NCBI RefSeq assembly: GCF_022811845.1
Contig: NZ_CP064266.1
Span: 124,001-188,000 of the forward strand
From: Bacillus pseudomycoides
GTDB taxonomy: Bacteria; Bacillota; Bacilli; Bacillales; Bacillaceae_G
Length of the DNA: 64,000 nt
Reading direction: 5' to 3'
Shown here: piece by piece, positions 53,668-63,286 of the stretch
Layout: each line of letters opens with the position of its first letter
How positions within the stretch are numbered: position 1 is the stretch's first letter
Position numbers and translations under genes: made by a program
The notes under the pieces: generated by a model
Told to the model about the DNA's origin: nothing
Seen by the model: the letters and a program-made list of their open reading frames with translations, nothing else
Database searches by the model: none

Positions 53668-53703
53668 AAAAAAGCAAGCTGATGTTAGTCAGCTTGCTTT
53701 TTT
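53668..53703 (-). terminator. Terminator overlapping the spoIVB end
   Basis: Stem AAAGCAAGCTGA / TCAGCTTGCTTT with loop TGTTAG; the right arm includes the last spoIVB codons and stop. Confidence 0.85.
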
Positions 53704-54990
53704 CTCTTGCTCATAAATATTAATTCCTGCTTCATGTAGCATCCATTCAATATGAACACCATACCCTGAAGTTGGATCATTGACAAATACATGTGTAACA
53801 GCACCAATCATTTTTCCGTTTTGAACAATTGGGCTACCACTCATCCCTTGAACAATACCACCTGTTTTAGCCAACAAACGCTTATCTGTAACTTTTACAA
53901 CCATTCCTTTTGTAGCAGGGAACTTTTGTGGTACCGTGCTTACGATTTCGATATCAAATGCCTCTACTTTATCTTGATCGATAACTGTTAGTATTTTTGC
54001 CGGTCCTTCTTTCACTTGATGAGATAAAGCAATCGGCATTGCCTCATCCATTATGCCATTTTTTATGCCAGTATTTAATTTACCAAAAATACCAAACGGA
54101 CTATTTGTTGTAATATTACCAATTACTTCACGATCCGGTGAAAATCTTGCTAATTTTTCTCCTGGATTGCCATGACTACCGCGTTCGATAGAAGTAACTG
54201 TCGAACGAACAATTTGTCCGTCCTCCACTTGAATTGGTTTTTTCGTATCATTATCAGAAATAACATGACCAAGCGCTCCGTATTTCATGGAATCAGGATG
54301 AACAAACGTCATTGTTCCGATACCAGCAGCTGAATCACGAATATATAAACCAATACGATAAGATGACTCACCATTATCTTTTTCTGGTGTTAGTTTTGTA
54401 CGAATATACTTACCATCTCGTAATAAAACGAGGTTAAGCGGTTCACCTGTTTTTCCACTATCATGAATGAAAGGTGCCACATCGCTCATTCTTTCAATTG
54501 TTTTTCCATTAATTTCAGTAATCATATCCCCAACCTGTACACCCGCTGCTTCTCCAGGCGATACTTTCCCTCTCTCTGTTTGAATTAAATGATGCCCAAC
54601 AACAAGTACACCTTTTGTATTCAATTTTACTCCAATTGATTGTCCACCTGGAATTACTTTAAAATCTTTTAATACTTTAACATTTACTTTTTTTACCGGA
54701 AAGCCAGCAAGTTGAAAAACCATATCCGCTTCACCATTTTGATGCGAATTTACTACAAGTCCAGATTGCTGTTCTTTATTTGAACTTACTGTAAAAACAT
54801 TATGATTTGTCGATGAAGCCTGGAAAACTGGAAATGATGCTATTTCCGATTGTTGTCCTTCAAAAATAACGAGTTGCTTTGGGGATGAAATAAACGTACG
54901 AAGCGGTTTAAAACATCCAATAAAAATTAATGAAACAAGGAGACAAAGACCTATTATTTTTCGAAATTGCTCTAATCTCAATTCGTTCAC
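53689..54990 (-). CDS. spoIVB: SpoIVB serine peptidase
   Basis: 433 aa forespore signalling protease. One N-terminal helix, a PDZ domain (about 100-210: GEAAGVQVGDMITEINGKTIE) and the S55 peptidase domain with His in YGALGHVISD and nucleophile Ser in GGIVQGMSGSPIVQNG. In the family it cleaves SpoIVFA to trigger pro-sigma-K processing. Start is uncertain: GTG at 54990 sits too close to AGGAG, while TTG at 54981 has good spacing. Confidence 0.96.
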   Translation of the reverse strand: MNELRLEQFRKIIGLCLLVSLIFIGCFKPLRTFISSPKQLVIFEGQQSEIASFPVFQASSTNHNVFTVSSNKEQQSGLVVNSHQNGEADMVFQLAGFPVKKVNVKVLKDFKVIPGGQSIGVKLNTKGVLVVGHHLIQTERGKVSPGEAAGVQVGDMITEINGKTIERMSDVAPFIHDSGKTGEPLNLVLLRDGKYIRTKLTPEKDNGESSYRIGLYIRDSAAGIGTMTFVHPDSMKYGALGHVISDNDTKKPIQVEDGQIVRSTVTSIERGSHGNPGEKLARFSPDREVIGNITTNSPFGIFGKLNTGIKNGIMDEAMPIALSHQVKEGPAKILTVIDQDKVEAFDIEIVSTVPQKFPATKGMVVKVTDKRLLAKTGGIVQGMSGSPIVQNGKMIGAVTHVFVNDPTSGYGVHIEWMLHEAGINIYEQEKKAS

Positions 54991-55034
54991 TCTCCTCGCT
55001 CCTACCCCACATTCAGCCTAATGACTTCATCTTT

Positions 55035-55064
55035 TAATCTCTCCTTGCAACGCTTTGTTTATAA
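55035..55064 (-). promoter_or_regulatory. Possible forespore promoter of spoIVB
   Basis: Minus-strand TTATA (55064-55060), 15 bases, GGAGAGATTA (55044-55035). The -10 fits the sigma-F consensus GGNNANAHTR fully; the -35 fits four of five bases. spoIVB is forespore-expressed in B. subtilis. Confidence 0.4.
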
Positions 55065-55108
55065 CCGGAAGAATTAAGAAATCATCATTTGAGCAAAAAA
55101 GCTATCCA

Positions 55109-56848
55109 TTATTGGATAGCCTCTGCTGTCTGTTTAAAACGATGAGCTTGCGTAAGTAACTCTTTTGCATGTTCCGTCGTTAAATCGGTAATTTCCACGC
55201 CAGAGATCATTCGAGCAATCTCCGTTACCTTATCCTCTGTACTTAATACAGTAACTGATGTAATCGTCCGATCATTCGCAACTTGTTTACGGATAAATAA
55301 ATGCGAATCCGCCATCGAAGCTACTTGAGGTAAGTGCGTAATACAAAGTACTTGCGAGTTTACAGATACACGATAAATTTTTTCTGCAATCGCTTGTGCC
55401 ACTCGACCACTCACTCCTGTATCTACTTCATCAAAAATAACAGATGCAACACCTTGATGTTTAGAAAAAATGCTTTTCAGAGCTAAAATAATACGTGATA
55501 ATTCTCCACCAGAAGCCACTTTTGACAGTGGTTTTAATGGTTCACCTGGATTTGTTGAAATATAAAATTCCACATGGTCATATCCATTTACCGTAAGTTT
55601 CACTGGCGTTCCTTCTACAAGAGGGTCATCCATGATTCCTTCTCTTTTCGCAATCCTCACTTCAAATTTTGTTTTTTCCATATACAATTCTTTTAATTCT
55701 TGATGAATTGCGTTCGTAAGGTGATCTGCAAGCTGATGACGCATATCGCTCAATATTGTTGCTTCCTTCAAAATCACACTTTCTAATTCTTTTAATTTCT
55801 TTTTCGTCGTTTCAATATGTACATCTTTATTTTCAATTGTAAAAATTTCTTGCTCTATTTTATCAGCATACGCTAAAATCTCTTCTACAGTATTTCCATA
55901 CTTTCTCTTTAGCATACGAATTTCATTTAAACGCGTTTCAATTTCGTCTAAGCGATTCGGATCATACTCCATCATATCTAACTTTTCACGGAGCTGATAG
56001 GCAACCTCTTCCAATAGGTAGTAGCTATTAGCAATCGAATCATGATTCTCTTGATACGCCTCATCTAAGTGCGTAATACTCTCCATTTGTCCCATTGCAT
56101 TTCGTACATGGTCAAGTCCACTACCATCTTCACTTAATGAACGGTATGCATCACTAAGTGCTTTATAAATTTTTTCGAAATTAGAGATTTTTAATCTCTC
56201 TTCCGTCAATTCATTTTCTTCATCAGCTTTCAAATCAGCTTTACGAATTTCTTCATGTTGAAATTGAATTAAATCTAACCGATGTGCCATCTGTTGTTCA
56301 TTCTCTGTTAAAGATTTGAGTTGCTTTTTTAACTGCTCATACTCACCATATACTTCTTGATATATTTCCAATTGGTTCATAATACGATCCCCATCGAAAT
56401 GATCCAGCATAAACAAATGGCGCTCCTCATTCATTAAATCTTGGGTTTCATGTTGTCCATGAATATCAACAAGTGTTTTTCCAATTTCTTTTAATATACT
56501 CAATGTTACAAGCTTACCATTTACACGACATACACTTTTTCCATTCGCAGCAATGTCACGCTTTAAAATAATCATCCCATCTTCAATTTCAATGTCCAGC
56601 TCTTCAGCCTTCGCAATACATGGATGCTTATCATCCTCTATATAAAATAATCCTTCAATTTCAGCTTTCTCTGTTCCGTATCTAACAAACTCTGCTGAAC
56701 CACGGCCACCAACAAGTAAGCTGATTGCATCAATAATAATTGATTTCCCAGCACCTGTTTCACCACTCAAAACCGTTAAACCTTTTTGAAAAGAAATATT
56801 TAATGACTCAATAATAGCAAAGTTTCTAATCGATAATTCCGATAACAA
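55109..56848 (-). CDS. recN: DNA repair protein RecN
   Basis: 579-aa SMC-like ATPase for double-strand break repair. Walker A GETGAGKS near residue 30, long coiled coils (about 150-360), ABC signature VASGGELSR, Walker B VIFDEVDTGVSG. Start is TTG at 56848 with AGGTG 9 bases upstream, giving MLSELSIRNFAII, the usual N-terminus; the open frame continues upstream without an RBS. Lies between argR and spoIVB as in B. subtilis. Confidence 0.95.
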   Translation of the reverse strand: MLSELSIRNFAIIESLNISFQKGLTVLSGETGAGKSIIIDAISLLVGGRGSAEFVRYGTEKAEIEGLFYIEDDKHPCIAKAEELDIEIEDGMIILKRDIAANGKSVCRVNGKLVTLSILKEIGKTLVDIHGQHETQDLMNEERHLFMLDHFDGDRIMNQLEIYQEVYGEYEQLKKQLKSLTENEQQMAHRLDLIQFQHEEIRKADLKADEENELTEERLKISNFEKIYKALSDAYRSLSEDGSGLDHVRNAMGQMESITHLDEAYQENHDSIANSYYLLEEVAYQLREKLDMMEYDPNRLDEIETRLNEIRMLKRKYGNTVEEILAYADKIEQEIFTIENKDVHIETTKKKLKELESVILKEATILSDMRHQLADHLTNAIHQELKELYMEKTKFEVRIAKREGIMDDPLVEGTPVKLTVNGYDHVEFYISTNPGEPLKPLSKVASGGELSRIILALKSIFSKHQGVASVIFDEVDTGVSGRVAQAIAEKIYRVSVNSQVLCITHLPQVASMADSHLFIRKQVANDRTITSVTVLSTEDKVTEIARMISGVEITDLTTEHAKELLTQAHRFKQTAEAIQ

Positions 56849-57057
56849 TGCCCCATTCACCTCGTTATAAACTAATCCCCTACTAAGTGCTTTCATTACG
56901 CACTTTTCACTCAAGTAGTTATTGTATGTATCATTTACTCTTCTAGCCCGCTCCATTGTACCAAACATTTGTTTTACGGGTCAATCCATCGATTTCCTAA
57001 TTTCATTCTAAAAAATACTATATCTCACTTCGCACTCATCCATTTCTCCTAATAAAA

Positions 57058-57105
57058 AAAATATCTTGTTTACTTTTTGCTTTTAGCAAAAAAGTAAACA
57101 AGATT
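57058..57105 (-). terminator. Terminator of argR
   Basis: Stem of about 18 bp, ATCTTGTTTACTTTTTGC paired with 57086-57104, followed by T8 on the minus strand. Confidence 0.85.
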
Positions 57106-57109
57106 CTTT

Positions 57110-57559
57110 TTACAACATATTCAAGAAACGATCTGATACAAAACCTGTATCTTCAGGCGTACGGCAAATGATTAAGCAAGTATCATCACCACAAATAGTT
57201 CCAATAATCTCATCCCATTCTAAATGATCAATAAGTGCTCCGAGCGCGTGCGCGTTACCAGGTAGTGTTTTTAACACAAGCATATGTCCTGCTGTGTCTA
57301 ACTTTACAAACGAATCCACAAGATTACGTTTTAATTTTTGTAACGGATTAAATCGTTGATCTGCTGGTAAGCTATATTTATAGCGACCATCATGCAATGG
57401 CACTTTTACTAAGTGCAACTCTTTAATGTCACGTGATACAGTTGCTTGCGTTACATTAAAGCCTTCATTACGCAAAATATCAACTAGTTCATCTTGCGTT
57501 TCAATTTCTTTATTCGCGATAATTTCTCTGATTTTAATATGGCGCTGACCTTTATTCAT
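57110..57559 (-). CDS. argR: Arginine repressor/activator ArgR (AhrC)
   Basis: 149 aa. Winged-HTH domain 1-70 (VTQATVSRDIKELHLVKV) and the hexamerising, arginine-binding C-terminal domain (GTICGDDTCLIICRTPED). Start ATG at 57559 follows GAGGTG. It represses arginine synthesis and activates catabolism in Bacillus; likely targets here are the art importer and arg operon. Confidence 0.96.
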   Translation of the reverse strand: MNKGQRHIKIREIIANKEIETQDELVDILRNEGFNVTQATVSRDIKELHLVKVPLHDGRYKYSLPADQRFNPLQKLKRNLVDSFVKLDTAGHMLVLKTLPGNAHALGALIDHLEWDEIIGTICGDDTCLIICRTPEDTGFVSDRFLNML

Positions 57560-57701
57560 ACATTTGCACCTCACACTATCTCTTACCATAGTTTAAACAT
57601 TGGTATACTTCACTTATTTATGTTAACTTATAATCGTTTACTTGTACATAATTGTTTTTACAATCATTATACAATTCCAACAAAAAGAGGAACAACAACC
57701 G

Positions 57702-58541
57702 TTATTCCCCTTTTCCTTTTTGTTTTAAAATCTCATGAGCTTCTGTTACCACTTGCTCTACAGAAACTAGAGAATGATTTTCACCACTCTCGCGCTCACC
57801 ATGCCATTTTAAATGAATTAAAAACTCAATATTTCCGTCTCCACCTGTAATTGGGGAGAATGTTAAGTTTTCAACATCATATCCTTCTTTTATTGCGAAA
57901 TCAACGATCATTTCTACGACAGCTTCATGAACTTTACGATCACGAACAATGCCCTTCTTCCCGACCTGCTCTCTTCCGGCTTCAAATTGTGGTTTAATTA
58001 AAGCCGCAACATCACCATTTGGAGTCAATATCGTTTTTAAGACTGGAAGAATTAATTTTAATGATATAAATGAAACATCAATGCTAGCAAACTGCGGCAA
58101 GCCACGCTCTAAGTCAGCCGGTGTTACATAACGAAAATTCGTCCGTTCCATAACAACAACGCGCTCATCTTGACGCAGCTTCCAAGCAAGTTGATTGTAG
58201 CCTACATCTAAAGCGTAAGATAACTTCGCACCATTTTGCAGCGCACAATCTGTAAAACCACCAGTTGATGAACCAATATCTAACATAATTTTATCTTGTA
58301 AGTCAAGGTGAAAAGTCTCTAATGCCTTTTCTAACTTATAACCGCCACGGCTCACATATGGCATAACCTGTCCTTTTACCGTAATCGGTGTATCTTGTGG
58401 AATTTTTTCCCCTGGCTTATCGAGTCTCATTTCATTTGCATATACAAGTCCCGCCATGACAGCGCGCTTTGCCTTTTCACGCGTTTCTATAAGCCCTCGT
58501 TCTACTAATAGTACATCTACTCTTTCTTTTTTTACACTCAT
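57702..58541 (-). CDS. TlyA-family RNA 2'-O-methyltransferase (YqxC)
   Basis: 279 aa. N-terminal S4 RNA-binding domain (1-65: RVDVLLVERGLIETREKAKRAVMAGLV), then an FtsJ-type methyltransferase with MLDIGSSTGGFTDCAL for AdoMet and the catalytic K-D-K-E set (KLRQDE, SIDVSFISLK, ALIKPQFEAG). Probable rRNA modifier. Three bases after dxs. Confidence 0.92.
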   Translation of the reverse strand: MSVKKERVDVLLVERGLIETREKAKRAVMAGLVYANEMRLDKPGEKIPQDTPITVKGQVMPYVSRGGYKLEKALETFHLDLQDKIMLDIGSSTGGFTDCALQNGAKLSYALDVGYNQLAWKLRQDERVVVMERTNFRYVTPADLERGLPQFASIDVSFISLKLILPVLKTILTPNGDVAALIKPQFEAGREQVGKKGIVRDRKVHEAVVEMIVDFAIKEGYDVENLTFSPITGGDGNIEFLIHLKWHGERESGENHSLVSVEQVVTEAHEILKQKGKGE

Positions 58542-58544
58542 TTG

Positions 58545-60437
58545 TTACGCCCTTTTTTGTTTTGATGGAATCATTGTATGAATACGGTCCACAACAGCAT
58601 CTGTCGTTAGACCAATTTCTTCTAACAGCTTTGTAACACTACCGTGTTCAATGAAATGATCTGGAATTCCCATTCGTTCGATTAAAGCACTATGATATCC
58701 ATGCTCAGTCGCGAATTCTACTACACCTGTACCAAATCCACCGATTAAACAAGCTTCTTCAATTGTTAAAATCGGCATATTCTTGCCTAAGAGTTCATGT
58801 AAATATGTTTCATCCATTGGCTTAATAAAACGAGCATTGACAACTTTCACTGAAACTCCGGCTTTTTCGAGACGCTCCGCCGCTTCCATTGCCATCGGAA
58901 TCGTAGTACCAAACGTTAAAATAGCCGCTTGTGTGCCCTCTTTTAACGTTTCCCATGTCCCAATTGGAATCGCTTTGAGTTCTTCATCCATCTGAACTCC
59001 AAGTCCATTTCCACGCGGATAACGCAGGGCAATTGGCCCATTTTCATATTGCATCGCTGTATACACTAAATGTTGACCTTCATTTTCATCTTTCGGCATC
59101 ATCAGTACCATATTCGGCAAGTGACGTAAAAACGCGATATCAAATACACCTTGATGCGTTTCACCATCTGCCCCAACCAATCCAGCACGGTCAATTCCAA
59201 TGAAGACATTTAAATTTTGACGGCATATATCATGAACAACTTGGTCATATGCACGTTGCAAGAATGTTGAATAAATCGCTAAGAACGGCTTCATTCCTTG
59301 CGTTGCCATTCCAGCCGCCATCGTCGTTGCATGTTGCTCAGCAATTCCCACATCAATCATACGATCAGGAAATTCTTGATGGAACTTTTCAAGCTTAGAG
59401 CCAACTGGCATTGCTGGTGTAATTGCAACAATACGTTCATCAGTTCTTGCAAGCTTACGAACTGTCTCAGTGACAACAGCACTCCATGCCGGTGCAACTT
59501 CTTTTGGTTTCACAAAATCACCAGATTCGATTTTATATGGACCTGTTCCATGCCAAGTTCCAATCACATCGCTCTCTGCTGGTTTATAGCCTTTTCCTTT
59601 TTTCGTAATCACATGAACAAGTACCGGGCCTTTTGTTTTCTTCGCATATTGAAGCGTTTCAAATAAGTTTTCATAGCTATGTCCATCAACAGGACCTAAA
59701 TATGTAAACCCTAACTCTTCAAAAAAGACACCTGATACAAGCAAATATTTTAAGCTATCTTTTACTTTTTCTGCGGTTGCTGCAACTTTCCCGCCAACTG
59801 CTGGGATTTTCTTGAGTAAATACTCTAGTTCATCTTTCACCCATTGATATTTTCCAGCAGTACGCAAACGACCAAGGACGTTATGAAGAGCCCCAACATT
59901 CGGAGCAATTGACATTTCATTATCATTTAAGATAACAATCATATCTGTTTTCTCATGTCCAATATGGTTTAATGCTTCTAAAGCCATTCCACCAGTCAAA
60001 GCACCATCCCCGATAATTGGTATAATGCACTCTTTCGTTTTCTTTAAATCGCGCGCTAAAGCCATGCCCATTGCAGCAGATAATGAAGTTGAACTATGAC
60101 CTGTTTCCCATACATCATGCTCACTCTCACAACGTTTTGGGAAACCACATAGCCCTTTATATTGTCTTAATGTGCCAAACTCTTTTGCACGCCCTGTTAA
60201 AATTTTATGTACATAGGATTGATGTCCTACATCCCATAAAAATTTATCTTTTGGACTATCAAATAATTTATGCAGAGCAATTGTGAGTTCTACTACACCT
60301 AAGTTAGGAGCAATATGTCCACCTGTTTGAGAGAGCTCTTCAATTAAAAACTTCCGAATATCCTCACTCAATGCCTCTAGTTCACTGATAGACATATCTT
60401 TCAAAAAACTAGGGTTTTGAATTTGCGTTAGATCCAC
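58545..60437 (-). CDS. dxs: 1-deoxy-D-xylulose-5-phosphate synthase
   Basis: First enzyme of the MEP isoprenoid pathway, condensing pyruvate and glyceraldehyde-3-phosphate with TPP. 630 aa. TPP motif GDGALTGGMALEALNHIG...NDN, catalytic His region DVGHQSYVHK, and the central domain DVGIAEQHATTMAAGMA. The GTG at 60437 (DLTQIQNPSF) is preferred because GAGTG lies 6 bases upstream; GTG at 60446 is the alternative. Confidence 0.96.
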   Translation of the reverse strand: MDLTQIQNPSFLKDMSISELEALSEDIRKFLIEELSQTGGHIAPNLGVVELTIALHKLFDSPKDKFLWDVGHQSYVHKILTGRAKEFGTLRQYKGLCGFPKRCESEHDVWETGHSSTSLSAAMGMALARDLKKTKECIIPIIGDGALTGGMALEALNHIGHEKTDMIVILNDNEMSIAPNVGALHNVLGRLRTAGKYQWVKDELEYLLKKIPAVGGKVAATAEKVKDSLKYLLVSGVFFEELGFTYLGPVDGHSYENLFETLQYAKKTKGPVLVHVITKKGKGYKPAESDVIGTWHGTGPYKIESGDFVKPKEVAPAWSAVVTETVRKLARTDERIVAITPAMPVGSKLEKFHQEFPDRMIDVGIAEQHATTMAAGMATQGMKPFLAIYSTFLQRAYDQVVHDICRQNLNVFIGIDRAGLVGADGETHQGVFDIAFLRHLPNMVLMMPKDENEGQHLVYTAMQYENGPIALRYPRGNGLGVQMDEELKAIPIGTWETLKEGTQAAILTFGTTIPMAMEAAERLEKAGVSVKVVNARFIKPMDETYLHELLGKNMPILTIEEACLIGGFGTGVVEFATEHGYHSALIERMGIPDHFIEHGSVTKLLEEIGLTTDAVVDRIHTMIPSKQKRA

Positions 60438-60446
60438 ATGGATCAC

Positions 60447-60788
60447 TCACTTTCGTTTCATAATCTGTCAACATGTCAAATACTATAAAAAATATTTGCA
60501 CAACACAAGAAATTCTTCAATATCTTTCCTATTACACTCTATTCCATCCTGCTTGAACAGACAATCCGCCATCTTTCCCTACGTTCTTAGAAAGCGTAAT
60601 ATCCCGTTCAAATAAGAAACCGGCAATTAGTATAGCTTCTCTATCCGATGAAAAAAGAGCCGCTAACACAAAGTGATAACGGCAACGTAATCTAGATATA
60701 TTTTTGCCAATAACAAGAAAAGAAAAACCTATTTCTACATTTATACCACAAAATGATCAATGACTCAACAAATGAAAACGCTCTTACA
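60447..60788. other. Gap between ispA and dxs with an unexplained open frame
   Basis: On the minus strand an open frame ends at 60532 and extends back beyond 60700, reading AALFSSDREAILIAGFLFER and KNVGKDGGLSVQAGWNRV. No ATG and no RBS are present; the only start is a GTG at 60669 (45 codons). It may be a remnant of a gene or chance. No terminator is apparent, so dxs may be read through from ispA. Confidence 0.3.
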
Positions 60789-61682
60789 TTAGTTATTACG
60801 CTTTGCGATTAAATCACAAATAGATAATAAATGCTCATCTTGTAATCCTAAAGATGAGATCGCATCTTTCGCTTTGACAATTGTTTCTTCTAAGATACAT
60901 TTTGCCTCATCAATAGTAAATAATGTTGTATATGTACTCTTTTCATTGGAAGCATCACTACCAATAGGTTTTCCAATTTCTTCCTCCGTACCTTCGATAT
61001 CTAAAATATCATCTCGAATCTGGAAAGCCAAACCAATATATTTTGCAAATGCAAGTAGTTTTTCCTCTTGCTCCGGTGTTGCTCCTGCAAGTATAGCTCC
61101 TGCAAGCACAGCATATTCTAATAATCGCCCTGTTTTATGTTTATGAATATATTCTAATTCTCTGAGCTCGAGTCGCTTTCCCTCTGCTTCCATATCCGCT
61201 ACTTGTCCAGCAACCATCCCCTCTGGTCCAGCTGCTTTTGCAAGTTCAAGAGCAAGCCTTAGCTTTGTTTCCGTCGAAACGTCTTGATGATCGTATGCTG
61301 TCACTGCCTGAAAAGCATATGTCAACAAGCCATCTCCTGCTAAAACGGCCATCGCTTCACCAAACACTTTATGATTTGTTGGTTTTCCTCGTCTTAAATC
61401 ATCATCATCCATGCATGGTAAATCATCGTGAATTAATGAATACGTATGAATCATTTCAAGAGCACAGGCTGCTCCTATGCCCAGTTCTCTTTCTTTTTCA
61501 AACGCTTGCAACGTTGCAAATAAAAGTAACGGGCGGAGACGCTTTCCGCCCGCTTCCAATGAGTATGTCATCGCTTCGCGAAGTACATTTGGACATTGTA
61601 ATTGATTTGCATAGCGTACAAGCTGCTCTTCAACGAAAGCTTTACTTTCTTTCACAAAAGCATCAAAAGCTACATATGTCAC
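60789..61682 (-). CDS. ispA: Farnesyl diphosphate synthase
   Basis: 297-aa prenyltransferase. First Asp-rich motif HDDLPCMDDDDLRRG and second IRDDILD hold magnesium and diphosphate; GGKRLRP lies near the N-terminus. Makes geranyl and farnesyl diphosphate. GTG start overlaps the xseB stop (TAGTGA). Confidence 0.95.
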   Translation of the reverse strand: MTYVAFDAFVKESKAFVEEQLVRYANQLQCPNVLREAMTYSLEAGGKRLRPLLLFATLQAFEKERELGIGAACALEMIHTYSLIHDDLPCMDDDDLRRGKPTNHKVFGEAMAVLAGDGLLTYAFQAVTAYDHQDVSTETKLRLALELAKAAGPEGMVAGQVADMEAEGKRLELRELEYIHKHKTGRLLEYAVLAGAILAGATPEQEEKLLAFAKYIGLAFQIRDDILDIEGTEEEIGKPIGSDASNEKSTYTTLFTIDEAKCILEETIVKAKDAISSLGLQDEHLLSICDLIAKRNN

Positions 61683-61912
61683 TATGCTTCATCTCCTACA
61701 GCAGTAAATGGTTTAAGTTCTCCATCCTCTCCAAGGATAACTGCCATTTGTTCTTGAACATCTTTCAATTTCTCATCACATAGCTTAGACAACTCCATGC
61801 CTTCTTTAAAATATGAAATTGCCTCTTCTAAAGGAACATCACCTTGTTCAAGCTTAGCAACAAGTTGTTCAAGCTGAGAAATCGCTTCTTCAAAGCTTAA
61901 TTTATTTTCCAT
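61682..61912 (-). CDS. xseB: Exodeoxyribonuclease VII small subunit
   Basis: 76 aa. Characteristic SFEEAISQLEQLVAKLEQGDVPLEEAISYFKEG helical hairpin (parts: SFEEAISQLEQLV, LEEAISYFKEGM). Regulates XseA nuclease. Overlaps xseA by 11 bases. Confidence 0.94.
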   Translation of the reverse strand: MENKLSFEEAISQLEQLVAKLEQGDVPLEEAISYFKEGMELSKLCDEKLKDVQEQMAVILGEDGELKPFTAVGDEA

Positions 61913-63260
61913 CGTTCAATTCACGCTCCTCTATGCCCGATACATTACAATCCAACACTCCATCTTGTAATTGTACGGAAACACCATCACCAAGGCTAAC
62001 CCCTTTCACGCTTTTTAACACTTGCTTTTCCTCGCTATATACGAGTCCATATCCCCTCATCATTATTTTAAGTGGACTAAGTGCCTCTAGCTTCTGAGCC
62101 GCCCTCATAAATGCAAACTCTTTCGTTTGCATTAATGTTTGCATTTCACGCTGTATTTGTTTTTGCAGCGTCTCTATCCTTGTCTTCGTTTGTAAAATTT
62201 TTTGAGATGGATGATGCTTCTCCAAATAAAATGAGAGCTGTTTCAACTGATTTACCTTTTTCTCTATATAGCGCTCTTTCGCTAACATAAGCTGTTCAAG
62301 AGTACGATCTAACTGCTCTTCTTTTTGCTCATACACTTGCTTCGGATAACGAAACGCATAAGATTTTTGAAGTGTTTGCAATTGCTCTTGCTTTTTATGT
62401 AACATCTCTCGCATTGCTCTTTGCATGCGAAGTGTTCTTTGCAACACCTTCTCTTGTAATTCAAGTATATTGGGTGCTGCAAGTTCTGCTGCTGCTGTTG
62501 GAGTTGGTGCACGTAAATCTGCTACAAAATCTGCAATTGTAAAGTCTGTTTCATGTCCAACTGCTGAAATGATTGGAATTTCACTTGTGAAAATCGCCCG
62601 TGCAACACTTTCTTCATTAAAAGCCCATAGTTCCTCAATTGAGCCACCACCGCGCCCAACAATTAATACGTCTATCTCATTCATCTCATTTGCCTTACGA
62701 ATCGCTTGTACAATCGAGGGAGCCGCCGACTCCCCTTGTACAAGTACCGGAAATACAATAACATTTCCAATTGGATAACGGCGTTTAATCGTCGTTATAA
62801 TATCTCGAATCGCAGCTCCTGTTGGAGATGTAATAACACCAATTGTTTTCGCATAGGCAGGAATTGGCTGTTTATAAACTTGAGAAAACAGCCCTTCCTC
62901 TTCTAATCGAACTTTTAATTGTTCATAAGCTAAATGAAGATTTCCAATTCCATCAGGCTGCATATCTTGAATATAAATTTGATAGGAACCACTCGCCTCA
63001 TAGACAGAGATTTTCCCTTTTACAAGTACTTTCATTCCATTTTCTGGTTTGAATTTTATATTGCGATTATGTCCCGCAAACATAACCGCCGCTATCCTTG
63101 CATTTTCATCTTTCAATGTGAAATACATATGGCCACGGCTATGATATTTAAAGTTTGAAATTTCTCCTTTTAACCAAACAGACTGCAAATGCGGGTCATA
63201 CTCTATTTTTGTTTTTATATAGCGTGTTAATGCTGTAACGGTTAAATATTGCTTTTCCAT
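61902..63260 (-). CDS. xseA: Exodeoxyribonuclease VII large subunit
   Basis: 452 aa. N-terminal OB fold (1-100: YLTVTALTRYIKTKIEYD, VWLKGEISNFKYHSRGHMYF), catalytic domain with GRGGGSIEELWAFNEE and SAVGHETDFTIADFVAD, then coiled coil from about 280. Degrades ssDNA from both ends. RBS GAGGAGAGAGAG. Located between folD and xseB. Confidence 0.95.
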   Translation of the reverse strand: MEKQYLTVTALTRYIKTKIEYDPHLQSVWLKGEISNFKYHSRGHMYFTLKDENARIAAVMFAGHNRNIKFKPENGMKVLVKGKISVYEASGSYQIYIQDMQPDGIGNLHLAYEQLKVRLEEEGLFSQVYKQPIPAYAKTIGVITSPTGAAIRDIITTIKRRYPIGNVIVFPVLVQGESAAPSIVQAIRKANEMNEIDVLIVGRGGGSIEELWAFNEESVARAIFTSEIPIISAVGHETDFTIADFVADLRAPTPTAAAELAAPNILELQEKVLQRTLRMQRAMREMLHKKQEQLQTLQKSYAFRYPKQVYEQKEEQLDRTLEQLMLAKERYIEKKVNQLKQLSFYLEKHHPSQKILQTKTRIETLQKQIQREMQTLMQTKEFAFMRAAQKLEALSPLKIMMRGYGLVYSEEKQVLKSVKGVSLGDGVSVQLQDGVLDCNVSGIEERELNDGK

Positions 63261-63286
63261 CTCTCTCTCCTCATAGCCGATTCAAA

